Below, piece by piece: positions 1 to 5,924 of a stretch of DNA of 6,044 nucleotides; position 1 is the first letter of the stretch; every line of letters starts with the position of its first letter. The stretch is from the NCBI GenBank assembly GCA_964624765.1, contig CAZUZO010000170.1, forward strand, positions 1 to 6,044. The letters are read 5' to 3'. Under the pieces are notes generated by a model, which had not been told where the DNA came from, made no database searches, and saw nothing but the letters and a program-made list of their open reading frames with translations. The stretch is from JAGTVB01 sp964624765 (GTDB lineage: Bacteria; Pseudomonadota; Gammaproteobacteria; HK1). A program made the translations under genes and the position numbers.

Positions 1-138
1 GATACGTTTGCCACTTTGAAGAAAACCTGCCGAAAACTCGGGGTGTCGTTCTGGATTTTCCTCGTCGACCGCGTGTCCGGTACCCACACCGTTCCCCCGC
101 TACCTGCGCTCATTCAGGCTCGTGCCGCCTCACCGTAA
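1..138 (+). CDS. Transposase, C-terminal tail (cut by window edge)
   Basis: An open frame enters from the left edge in frame 1 and stops at TAA 136-138, giving 45 residues. The tail contains TLKKTCRKLGVSFW, followed by a proline-rich end (VPPLPALIQARA). From memory this pattern, a Cys-Arg-Lys helix then SFW then a PPLP linker, is the extreme C-terminus of a family of DDE transposases. I am not sure of the IS family. The catalytic core would lie outside the window. It ends about 110 bases before the VOC gene on the same strand, so the IS end should fall between 139 and about 190, but no inverted repeat can be tested without the other end. It may be part of an intact element or another fragment. 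Confidence 0.55.
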   Translation, partial: DTFATLKKTCRKLGVSFWIFLVDRVSGTHTVPPLPALIQARAASP

Positions 139-246
139 CAGCCCGGACTTATTGATCTGTTACACATCAGCATGTTCTGCGAATTTTAGTAATATGGACC
201 GACCGGTCTGGTGAATAACTGTTAGGTCTCACTACAAGGAGTCACC
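139..246 (+). promoter_or_regulatory. Promoter and leader region of the VOC gene
   Basis: This AT-richer gap separates the transposase tail from the VOC start. TAATAT at 190-195 is a good -10 candidate, but no convincing -35 sits 16-18 bases upstream, so the promoter may be weak or activator dependent. A palindrome follows directly at 196-209. The ribosome binding site AAGGAG (236-241) is 5 nt before the ATG at 247 and fixes that start. Confidence 0.45.
196..209. promoter_or_regulatory. Palindromic operator, TetR-family type
   Basis: The site reads GGACC-GACC-GGTCT, two 5-base arms with one mismatch around a 4-base spacer, and it contains the perfect 8-base palindrome GACCGGTC at 201-208. 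The AGACC-N4-GGTCT layout is known for operators of TetR/NemR-like repressors that control detoxification genes. Its place just after the candidate -10 fits repression by blocking transcription. No TetR-type gene is in the window, so the regulator would have to be elsewhere or lost. Confidence 0.5.
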
Positions 247-639
247 ATGTTTGCAAACTCGCTGTCCCCTTGCATCACGACGGCCAAGGTCGAAGAATCC
301 CGCGATTTCTATGTCCGATATTTCGGCGCAAAGGTCACTTTCGACTGTGGTTGGTACGTTAATCTTGAATTCGGAAAGGGTGCGACTATTCAGTTCATGG
401 CACCGCAGTCCGATCAGCCTGCCTGCAATCCTGCCGGTTTGACTTACAACTTCAACGTCTCCGATGTTGATGCCGAGTTCCAGTCACTCACGGCTTCTGG
501 TCTGGTTGCCGTCATGCCTCTCGAAGACCATCCTTGGGGGGATCGCGGTTTTGCCGTTCAAGACCCGAACGGCATCGTTCTCTTCATTTTCTCCGAGCGC
601 GAACCCAGCCCTGAGTTTAAGCAATACTACAAGTCCTGA
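247..639 (+). CDS. VOC-fold (glyoxalase/bleomycin-resistance-like) protein
   Basis: This 130-residue protein has the length of a single-chain VOC unit made of two beta-alpha-beta-beta-beta modules. The first module has the typical start SLSPCITTAKVEESRDFYVR (residues 5-24), followed by a strand run with WYVNLEF. The second starts near residue 69 with YNFNVSDVDAEF and ends with the family signature PWGDRGFAVQDPNG (residues 96-109) and a strand LFIF. VOC proteins are cytosolic metalloenzymes or drug-binding proteins such as glyoxalase I, dioxygenases and bleomycin/fosfomycin resistance proteins. This sequence does not tell which, and I cannot assign metal ligands with confidence. The start has a good ribosome binding site 5 nt upstream. 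It is probably co-transcribed with the DUF1801 gene 4 nt downstream and controlled from the palindrome at 196-209. It appears intact, unlike its neighbours. Confidence 0.88.
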   Translation: MFANSLSPCITTAKVEESRDFYVRYFGAKVTFDCGWYVNLEFGKGATIQFMAPQSDQPACNPAGLTYNFNVSDVDAEFQSLTASGLVAVMPLEDHPWGDRGFAVQDPNGIVLFIFSEREPSPEFKQYYKS

Positions 640-643
640 CGCC

Positions 644-829
644 ATGTCCGCAGACCACATCTCGAAACTACTCGATGACATACGCCTTCTCGATTCTAGG
701 CGCTTCGAGCTTGTGCAAGCGCTGAGAGAACTCATCCTCAATCTGGATCCCTCAATTTCCGAGGAAGTGAAATACGGCGGGATCTTGTTCTCCGCTAAAA
801 AGCCGTTTTGTGGAGTCTTCTCCTACGCA
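644..829 (+). pseudogene. DUF1801 protein, truncated after about 62 residues
   Basis: The ATG at 644 lies 4 nt after the VOC stop, suggesting an operon with translational coupling, since there is no strong ribosome binding site of its own. The first 62 residues match the DUF1801 fold as I know it: helix LDDIRLLDSRRFELVQALRE (residues 10-29), then SEEVKYGGILFSAKKPFCGV (39-58) leading into the second strand. Family members usually run to about 110-140 residues, continuing with a conserved strand after FSYA. Here the similarity stops at 829 and the frame runs on with unrelated residues to TAA 899-901. Those extra bases are the antisense of the DUF4276 gene. The 3' half was therefore lost at a deletion or insertion junction. 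The function of DUF1801 proteins is not well defined. Confidence 0.72.
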
Positions 830-1389
830 TTGCGCTCGGGTTCCATATGCTCAGCCACGGCACGCGCGCACTCCAGCTTGCGCAAGCCGGTGCTAAAATA
901 ACCCGCCCGCTTCAGCACCAGTTCAAGCGCCTCCCAGGTACCGCCCAATATTGCATCGGGGCCCCGATACCTGGCTTTGTTCGGGATCGTCGCCGGCACT
1001 CGGGGATAGGCCGCCCGTACCGCCTGCCAATCGCCAAAGAACCAGGCCTCCAACTCCTCGATGGCGATGCGGTTGGCTACCTGAAAACGCTTGCCGTTGG
1101 CGGCGACGGTCTTAGTCAGCAGGCCAGCGTCCGCTGCAATGGTCTCCAGTCGCTGCTTGAGCGCCAGGCAATCATCATCGTCGCGATCGACCAACACCAG
1201 AATGGCCCAGGACTCCGGCAGCCAAGCCGCGTAACCCGCCAGCCGCTCGGGCAAACAGACAAGCAGATCGTCCTTGCATTGGAAACGCCGAATCTCGAAT
1301 TCCATGTCGCCCAACAGCCTGGGCAGCACCTGTTTCAGTGCCGCCTCCATCGAGTCTTCCTCGACAAACACAATCAACTTTTCCAGCAT
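823..1389 (-). CDS. DUF4276 TOPRIM-like protein, C-terminus truncated
   Basis: This 188-residue frame starts at ATG 1389-1387 and ends at TAG 825-823. It carries the marks of DUF4276 (Pfam), which I read as TOPRIM-like: a first strand ending in acid residues, LIVFVEEDSME (residues 5-15), and the strand-acid motif LVLVDRDDDD (64-73), which would bind metal. Later conserved pieces are RIAIEELEAWFFGD (107-120) and the GGTWEALE stretch (149-156). TOPRIM domains cut or rejoin nucleic acid using Mg ions, and DUF4276 genes usually follow an AAA ATPase gene, as here. The start overlaps the ATPase stop by one base (TGATG), a sign of coupled translation. The end EHMEPERN should continue with a short helix of roughly 20 more residues in the family. 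Instead it stops two codons later where the DUF1801 remnant begins, so the last helix is lost. Catalytic residues are retained, but the partner ATPase is broken. Confidence 0.8.
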   Translation of the reverse strand: MLEKLIVFVEEDSMEAALKQVLPRLLGDMEFEIRRFQCKDDLLVCLPERLAGYAAWLPESWAILVLVDRDDDDCLALKQRLETIAADAGLLTKTVAANGKRFQVANRIAIEELEAWFFGDWQAVRAAYPRVPATIPNKARYRGPDAILGGTWEALELVLKRAGYFSTGLRKLECARAVAEHMEPERNA

Positions 1390-1907
1390 CAACCGCGCCC
1401 CCTATTGGTGGTGCGCGGCGCGCCCTGGTTAATGAGTGGATCGCCGAGACCGAAGTGGCCCTCCATCCAGAGGTGCCCCAGCGACGCCCCCGCCTGGATG
1501 AACTCGGGAATGCCCTGGATATCGCTGGCCCGCACGGCCTGGGTGAAACCCTGCTCGTCCCGATACAGTATCCGCACCTCCTCCGCACGCATGGCATTGA
1601 GCAGGAGGGGAGAATGGGTGGTAATCAGCAACTGGGAACGCTCGGACGCGGCGCGGCACTCCTCGGCCAGCTCCGGCAGCAAACGCGGGTGCAGGAAATT
1701 CTCAGGCTCCTCGATGCCGATGAAGCGCGGCAGCTCCGGATCGTAGAGCACGGTCAAATAGGCCAGCATCCTCATCGTGCCGTCGGAGGCAAATTTCGAA
1801 AGCACCGGTTGCTCGAACGGGGCATCCTTGATCTGCAACAACAGGCGGCCATCCGGCATCGGCTCTGCATCCACGCGCTCCAGGCGGGGAATGCGTTCGC
1901 GCAGCAA
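1389..1907 (-). pseudogene. AAA ATPase (SMC/OLD-like), C-terminal part only
   Basis: The fragment begins around LLRERIPRLERVDAEP and runs 172 residues to TGA at 1391-1389. It has the ABC-type signature region SKFASDGTMRMLAYL (SDGT at about 1776-1787), Walker B with the double glutamate IGIEEPENFLHP (EEPE at 1701-1712) and the switch histidine in LLITTHSPLLLNAM (His codon 1614-1616). These are the second half of an AAA_15/AAA_21-type head domain as in OLD-family nucleases and related phage-defence ATPases. The N-terminal Walker A half is absent. In its place, upstream and in another frame, is the start of a TIGR04255-family gene, so a deletion joined the two. The C-terminus seems natural because it overlaps the DUF4276 start by one base. 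Without Walker A it should not hydrolyse ATP. The broken reading frame also argues that it is not made. Confidence 0.8.
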
Positions 1908-2097
1908 CGGGCGCTGGAATATCAGCCGCCGGCAGGCGGTGGATCTGCAGACCGGGTTGCTGGCCACGCAATGCACCGAACAATATCCCCGGTAAGGCAT
2001 CGCCGACCGCCTGTTCGGGCGCGGTCTCAAATTGCACCTGCCAGATGGCCTCGATCAGCGGCTCCTGCTTCAATCGCCTGGGTATTCGACAGGTCAT
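1903..2097 (-). pseudogene. TIGR04255-family protein, N-terminus only
   Basis: ATG 2097-2095 opens a frame with RIPRRLKQEPLIEAIWQVQF (residues 4-23) and then GILFGAL and LQIHRLPAADIPAPVA. This is the start I recall for the sporadically distributed TIGR04255 family, whose function is unknown. Members usually have about 230-270 residues; here only about 65 remain. After about 1903 the frame carries nonsense while another frame carries the ATPase C-terminal half, marking the deletion point. A purine-rich GGAG lies about 7 nt upstream of the ATG (about 2105-2108), a plausible ribosome binding site. The methylase stop is only 19 bases upstream, so the gene once had its own start inside a tightly packed operon-like row. 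Confidence 0.65.
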
Positions 2098-2116
2098 TGC
2101 TGTTCTCCGATCCAGT

Positions 2117-2847
2117 TCATTGCTTTTCCAGCACATAGGCCGCGGCTTCCACCATCGCATCGTCCATCACGCCATGGCCCAGATCCGCCATGACTTCTGG
2201 GCGGGCAACGCCGAGCACCACCTGCTCCCGCCATTTCTGAAAGCTGGAAAGGAAAAAGCAAGTACGCGAGGTGATCGCGCCGATGCGGCCACTCGGACGC
2301 AATAGCTCCAACCCTCGTTCTACGAAGATGGCCAGCAGGTCGTTCTTGCTGCGTGGATAGGCCTTCGCCAGTTGGTTCTTGGTCCCGCTGGCTAGCCGCG
2401 CCAAATGGGGGATTCATCACCACCACATCGAAAACCTCGCGGCACAGGTCGATCAGACGGAGCCTCTGCAGGGCATCCTGTGCAAAGAGACGTCCCTGAT
2501 ACGTGGATCTCGCCGCCTGGGCAAACTCGCTGAGCGCCTCACGCAGCCTGTGCTCGGCCCGCTGCCAGCCCTCCTGCTCCTGCTTGGCGAACAGGTCTGT
2601 GCCTTTGCCCACATAGACCTGGCGGATCGGCTCGGGCAACTCGTGTTCGACTTGGAGCAACATGCCGAGCTCGGGCAGCCCCTTGAGCATTTGCAGCGTT
2701 TCCTCGAACAGTTCCGCATTCTGCGGATCCAGCGTTGCGGAAAACTGCTCATGCAACTCATGCTCCGCCGGTGGGGCGACGGCGGCCACCACGTTACCAT
2801 GACCGACAGACTGCCAGTCTTTAGGCCATTTCCGAAGAAGAGCTTCC
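2117..2847 (-). pseudogene. Eco57I/PglX-like adenine DNA methylase, internal fragment with frameshift
   Basis: The frame is open from 2864 and includes a GTG at 2792. It encodes a helical region rich in charged residues (FEETLQMLKGLPELGMLLQV), then STYQGRLFAQDALQRLRLID and the methylase motif IV MNPPFG (NPPF at 2403-2414). That motif flips and holds the target adenine in N6-adenine methylases. About 4 codons later the frame breaks, and the next frame continues KNQLAKAYPRSKNDLLAIFV, then SGRIGAITSRTCFFLSSFQK and LGHGVMDDAMVEAAAYVLEK, ending at TGA 2119-2117. One extra base near 2386-2394 explains this. The S-adenosylmethionine-binding motif I upstream and the long C-terminal half are missing. 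Enzymes of this type act in BREX (PglX) and DISARM class 1 defence; I cannot tell which. The exact right edge is uncertain, because the ISAzo13-like remnant starts between about 2810 and 2848. Confidence 0.75.
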
Positions 2848-3175
2848 CTATTGTGCAGGCCGAATCAAAATGTCCCACTTGGGCAATAGCGGGTTTCGCT
2901 CTAATCGTGCTTCAATCCCGCGCATGGCCTTCTTGGATAGCGAAATGCCCTTATGGTAGACGCGACGGCTCAACTTAACCACCGGGTGGAGACCCTTCCA
3001 GGTCATGCTTTTCGCCCATTCCAGCAGGGTCTCCGCATCCACCCGCTGGGTGCCGCCGTTCCAGTGCTGCTCCAAGATACCCCAGCAGCATTCGATGGGA
3101 TTGTATTGGCTATGGTAGGGCGGATAGTACAGCAGGTGGATGATCTGGCCGGTATGATCGGCAAACTCCACCCTA

Positions 3176-3184
3176 CGTTTGAGG
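3176..3184. repeat. 9-bp target site duplication, left copy
   Basis: CGTTTGAGG directly abuts the left terminus of the 200-bp element. An identical copy abuts the right terminus at 3385-3393. Confidence 0.85.
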
Positions 3185-3384
3185 CATTTCCTTACACATA
3201 TCTCATCTAGTCATGCTAGAGGCATGTCGGCGGCGCATCCAAGTCATTGATCCCTCGTCCTCCGGCGCGGGCGGCAATGTCGGGCCTTGCTGGTGCCGAT
3301 TTTGCACCTTGTCTGAGCGCAAACGCTGCAACATGCTGATTTTCATAGTGATAATTCTGTGCGAAACTTATGTGTAAGGGAATG
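3185..3384. mobile_element. 200-bp MITE-like insertion with 16-bp inverted termini
   Basis: The left end reads CATTTCCTTACACATA (3185-3200). The right end on the opposite strand reads CATTCCCTTACACATA (3384-3369), so 15 of 16 bases match. Perfect 9-bp copies of CGTTTGAGG flank it (3176-3184 and 3385-3393). If the element and one copy are removed, the transposase reads VRTPFLKR-RVEFADHTG without a break, which shows that this is a true insertion into the ISAzo13-like gene. No transposase is encoded. The interior has only a doubtful 47-codon frame (3346-3203, minus). Nine-base duplications are made by several families (IS1, IS4-group and others), so the parent element is not known. It must have been mobilised in trans by a transposase that recognises these ends. 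Confidence 0.85.
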
Positions 3385-3393
3385 CGTTTGAGG
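3385..3393. repeat. 9-bp target site duplication, right copy
   Basis: CGTTTGAGG is identical to 3176-3184. Together the two copies mark staggered cutting of the ISAzo13-like transposase gene when the 200-bp element entered. Confidence 0.85.
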
Positions 3394-3667
3394 AACGGGG
3401 TGCGCACCCCGCTGCTTTCCCCCCCTGTGTTCCTGTAGCCCGAGTTCAACGGTGTCGCGGTTCCAGCCAAACACTCGCTCCGCTTGGCGGGCATTGCCCC
3501 CGCAATATTTCAACGCCATGGCCGCCTGGAACGATCGGCGTTCCACCCCCGTCATTTTTGAGCTCGCCAATCTCAAGTCTTCGATTTGGGAGGCGGATAA
3601 AAGCAGGGCGGTCGATTCGGTCACCGATGGCATCGTCATACTCCCGAGGCCATGTGGTCGCGACATT

Positions 3668-4113
3668 CTACCTGACGGGGGAGACTATTTCCCGTAAATC
3701 ACCGAAGAACTCGGAGGCAGGTTCAACGCTAGTTACAAGCAGGTAATCTCGCGCCCGGGTGCAACCGACGTATAAAAGGTGTCGCTCAGTATCGTATACC
3801 TCTTGAAGGTCGGCTTCGTCAGCAACGGCTTCGATTCTTTCCTGCAACGGAATCACTTCATCGTCACAAGCCATCACGACTACAGCGCGGAACTCTAATC
3901 CCTTAGCCAAATGCATTGTGCTCACAGATAATCGACCGGTGGTTGTCTCCACGTGTTCATCAAGCACCTTGAACGGTGATCCCGACTCCTGCGCGGCCTC
4001 CTTCGCACGGTCGAGCTGCTCCCCTGATCGGACAAAGATGCCGATCTCGTGTGGCACAACACCCTCTGCGATTCTCTCAGCGATCCACGCACCGACAGCC
4101 TCTATTCCTCTTG
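3668..4113 (-). pseudogene. UvrD/Rep-type helicase, C-terminal fragment
   Basis: From about GIEAVGAWIAERIAEGVVPH onward the frame reads as the last 140 or so residues of a superfamily 1A helicase. Motif V is STMHLAKGLEFRAVVVMACD (3922 downward) and motif VI is TERHLLYVGCTRARDYLL (about 3790-3740), with the arginine finger in the CTRARD part. Motifs I to IV, which bind and hydrolyse ATP, are missing. Upstream the frame is joined without a break to the subtilase C-terminus at about 4111. Downstream the natural end near FFGDLRE is followed by six further codons and TAG 3670-3668 just where the ISAzo13-like remnant begins. UvrD-like helicases of this sort often partner ATPases, nucleases or subtilases in defence islands. 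Alone, this fragment cannot unwind DNA. Confidence 0.8.
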
Positions 4114-5085
4114 CTCGCTTGATTCGCGCCCGGAAGTCCGCCCCCGATTCGGCCGGACGTTTGACGTCATATCGCAGGCCGTGGGACTCGTAGCGATAGC
4201 GCGCGGAGAATCCCCGCTCGGATGGATTGGGCTCGATAAAGTAGGAGAGCGTCACCCGCATTTCCACCGCCGTTTCCCCCAGCGCCTCGAGCTCCTGCAA
4301 TGGCCAGGGAAGGCGATGAAGATGCATGTCTCGCAGGGTTGGATCCATGTGCCCTCACGCCCGAACGGATGCAGCTGGCCCTCGCAGATCATGGTGAGCG
4401 AGTTTTCGACACTCCACAGGGCGCGCTCCAGATCCGGCACCCCGAAGCCGCAGTGGCGCACAAGACGAGCAACGTCCGTCTTGGTAGGTTGTCCGGTGCC
4501 CGGCAGAAACGCCTGTCGCATCGCGTCGGTCCACTCAGCCGAGTGCACGATGAGCGCCCGAATCGTCTCAGGCCAGAGATCCGGATACTCGGCCATCAGC
4601 TGCGCCGCCATCCGTGCCGCAAGCGCTGATGCAGCGCTCGTCGCGTTTGTCGTAGTGAATAACCTCCTCTCAGGTTCCATCTCCGTCGTAAGAAGACTCA
4701 GACTCGCGTTCGTTTCAGCATACGGTTTGGCATAGAGGTGCGTAACAGCTGCATTGCCGCCCTCAAACACCACATCCGGCTTGAGCGGCCACTAAGGCTG
4801 CCAGGTCAGTGACGTAGTACTGAAGGGGCTGAGGCAGCCCGCTGGCGCGATTGCCTGGTAGGCTTGAGTGTTCGGCTCTGTAATCTGAACGAGGCCGGTC
4901 GCCGCTCCAACAGTGAGTGTATTCCAGCTTTGCCCAGGATCGTGGATACCATCAGTCGCGTTGCTCTCGGAATATTCAGCCCAGGCATTCGGGTCGCTGA
5001 CGTTTCCCGCGGAGACTACAAACAGTCTGGGCGTTTCCCCGTATCCGTCCGCATCCGCGGCCAATCGATCGATAGCCGCCGACCA
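4114..5085 (-). pseudogene. S8 (subtilisin-like) serine peptidase, C-terminal half, broken
   Basis: The fragment begins near WSAAIDRLAADADGYG, carries the oxyanion-hole region LFVVSAGN (Asn codon 5004-5002), then GQSWNTLTVGAAT, and the serine region TTNATSAASALAARMAAQ (active-site Ser codon about 4638-4636). After that come EYPDLWPETIRALIVHSAEW and the beta-rich tail ETAVEMRVTLSYFIEPNPS and SHGLRYDVKRP. The catalytic Asp and His, which lie earlier in S8 peptidases, are gone. Two lesions are visible. An in-frame TAG at 4794-4792 follows TWQP, with the sequence resuming as WPLKPDVVFEGGN. A frameshift near 4350 comes between HPFGREG and DPTLRDMHLH, best explained by one missing base. Subtilases of this type occur beside AAA ATPases or helicases in defence islands. 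At both ends it is fused in frame to other broken genes. Confidence 0.82.
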
Positions 5086-5742
5086 GGCGAAAGCCCAGCG
5101 CCCGTAGTTGCCGGGGTTGTTGACACCCGGCACCCAGTAGGCCTCCATGGTGTTTTTCTTCTCTTTCGCATCCTCCCGCCGGTAGCCCTTGATCTCGACG
5201 ACGCGGTGTAGCGGATCCTCTTTGCCGTGGCCATCGTCGACCAGGACGATAAAGTCCGGGATGTAGGTGCGCATCTCGGAGCCGTAGCGGTATGGCACCT
5301 CGAGTCCGAGGTTGTGGTTCTTCACGTAGGCCAGCACACGTCGATGGGCTTCCGCCACGCGACAGAACTCGGCTTCCCAGTCACTGTCCAGGATCACCTA
5401 GTTCACGTGGCATCGCCGCGCGTCGGTTTCGTAGCGATCGGTCTTGGACGTGTTGAAATTGACGTGCGCCGTGGAACCGACCGGGTTGTAGGCGTCCAGC
5501 ACGGCTTTGACCGGACGGCTCCCGATCTCGGCCCGCGTGATCGCGGCGGTGATGCGCTCGCAGGCCATGTCGGACAGTTCCTGGTACATGAGCTGCGCCG
5601 GGTAGGTGCCGCCTTTGCAGACGAAGCACGTATCCAGCCACTGTTTGATAATGCGCTTGAGCTGGCCGAAGAGGTGGAGCTTCGGCTCCTCGCCCGGGTC
5701 GCGCCATTTGGTGTAGAGCAGCCGTTGCGTGATACTCGATGA
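5086..5742 (-). pseudogene. Type III-like restriction endonuclease (BPTD_3080-like), C-terminal fragment
   Basis: The frame is open from 5742. It reads ITQRLLYTKWRDPGEEPKLH, then KQWLDTCFVCKGGTYPAQLM, then AVLDAYNPVGSTAHVNFNTS. A TAG at 5400-5398 follows CHVN; the frame resumes VILDSDWEAEFCRV, so the lost codon may have been TGG. Further on are NHNLGLEVPYRYGSEM, the nuclease motif YIPDF (Asp codon 5256-5254) and VVEIKGYRRED (Glu 5196-5194, Lys 5190-5188), together a PD-(D/E)xK site that cuts DNA. The end WVPGVN...GRWAFA is near the natural C-terminus. From memory this matches the large restriction subunits named BPTD_3080 family at NCBI, which also carry an N-terminal DEAD-box helicase, absent here. 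It continues without a break into the subtilase fragment at about 5085. With the helicase part gone and an internal stop, it is a remnant. Confidence 0.8.
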
Positions 5743-5761
5743 TCAAGTTTTTCGTACTTGA
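5743..5761. repeat. Short inverted repeat at the right edge of the restriction gene remnant
   Basis: TCAAGT (5743-5748) and ACTTGA (5756-5761) form a perfect 6-base inverted repeat with a 7-base loop. It sits exactly where the restriction endonuclease frame ends, so it may be near an IS terminus. No T-run follows the stem, so it is not a clear terminator. Confidence 0.35.
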
Positions 5762-5778
5762 AAAGGGTTGGCGAAGGG

Positions 5779-5856
5779 GGTAGCGGTGTCAGCCCGCCAG
5801 ACTCAGGCTCGAGCGCCTGCAAGAACCATCGCGGTGTGACGGGCTGGCCCGCTACC
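5779..5856. repeat. Nested inverted repeats in the leader of the right-hand IS
   Basis: GGTAGCGGTGTCAGCCCGCC (5779-5798) pairs with GACGGGCTGGCCCGCTACC (5838-5856): the blocks GGTAGCGG and CAGCCCG match exactly, with a 2-3 base mismatch between them. Inside the 39-base spacer, CAGGC and GCCTG (5804-5819) form a second stem around CTCGAG. The region has no gene and lies between the restriction remnant and the transposase start. It could be an IS end, a transposase binding region, or an RNA hairpin that limits transposase expression. Confidence 0.5.
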
Positions 5857-5924
5857 GCAGCATATTGTACGCTGGCTCTCAGCGGTGTTGCCATTGGCGA
5901 CGAGTCGCGCTGAGGAGGTCGGTC

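Larger units (their letters stand above)
2848..3633 (-). pseudogene. ISAzo13-like transposase, middle deleted and split by a 200-bp insertion
   Basis: Three pieces of one transposase lie in order. Piece one (3633-3424) is the N-terminus, with SKMTGVERRSFQAAMALKYC and RVFGWNRDTVELGLQEHR. Piece two (3419-3384, another frame) is ESSGVRTPFLKR. Piece three (3175-2848) starts RVEFADHTG, has YYPPYHSQYNPIECCWG with the third catalytic acid (Glu codon 3093-3091), and ends KWDILIRPAQ at TAG 2850-2848. This order matches the ISAzo13 (Rhodopirellula-type DDE) family. Between pieces one and two at least 200 residues with the first two catalytic Asp are gone, at a run of seven C (+ strand 3419-3425). Pieces two and three are separated only by the small element at 3185-3384. 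The start at 3633 is preferred because GGGAG (3645-3641) lies 7 nt upstream; 3639 is an alternative. It cannot be active. Terminal repeats of the IS could not be established. Confidence 0.82.

Noticed and set aside
808..1746. Long + strand frame of 312 codons opposite the DUF4276 and ATPase genes
   Set aside because: It is the antisense of conserved minus-strand proteins, has low-complexity Gln/Arg/Pro-rich content and no family resemblance.
3203..3346. A 47-codon minus-strand frame (ATG 3346 to TGA 3203) inside the 200-bp element
   Set aside because: No clear ribosome binding site, no recognisable motif, and a short frame of this size is common by chance in GC-rich DNA.
2816..3686. Possible terminal repeats of the ISAzo13-like element, AGTCT at 2816-2820 and AGACT at 3682-3686
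   Set aside because: Only the outer five bases match and no target duplication lies outside them, which is expected by chance in this distance. I therefore gave no IS borders, though the tips would fit the end of the helicase frame.
4049..4735. Plus-strand frame of 228 codons opposite the subtilase and helicase
   Set aside because: The minus strand carries clear S8 and UvrD motifs throughout; this is a shadow frame.
4792..5400. TAG recoding (amber codon read as an amino acid)
   Set aside because: The neighbouring frames also carry frameshifts and large deletions, and TAG appears to end the ISAzo13-like transposase normally, so simple decay explains the two codons.
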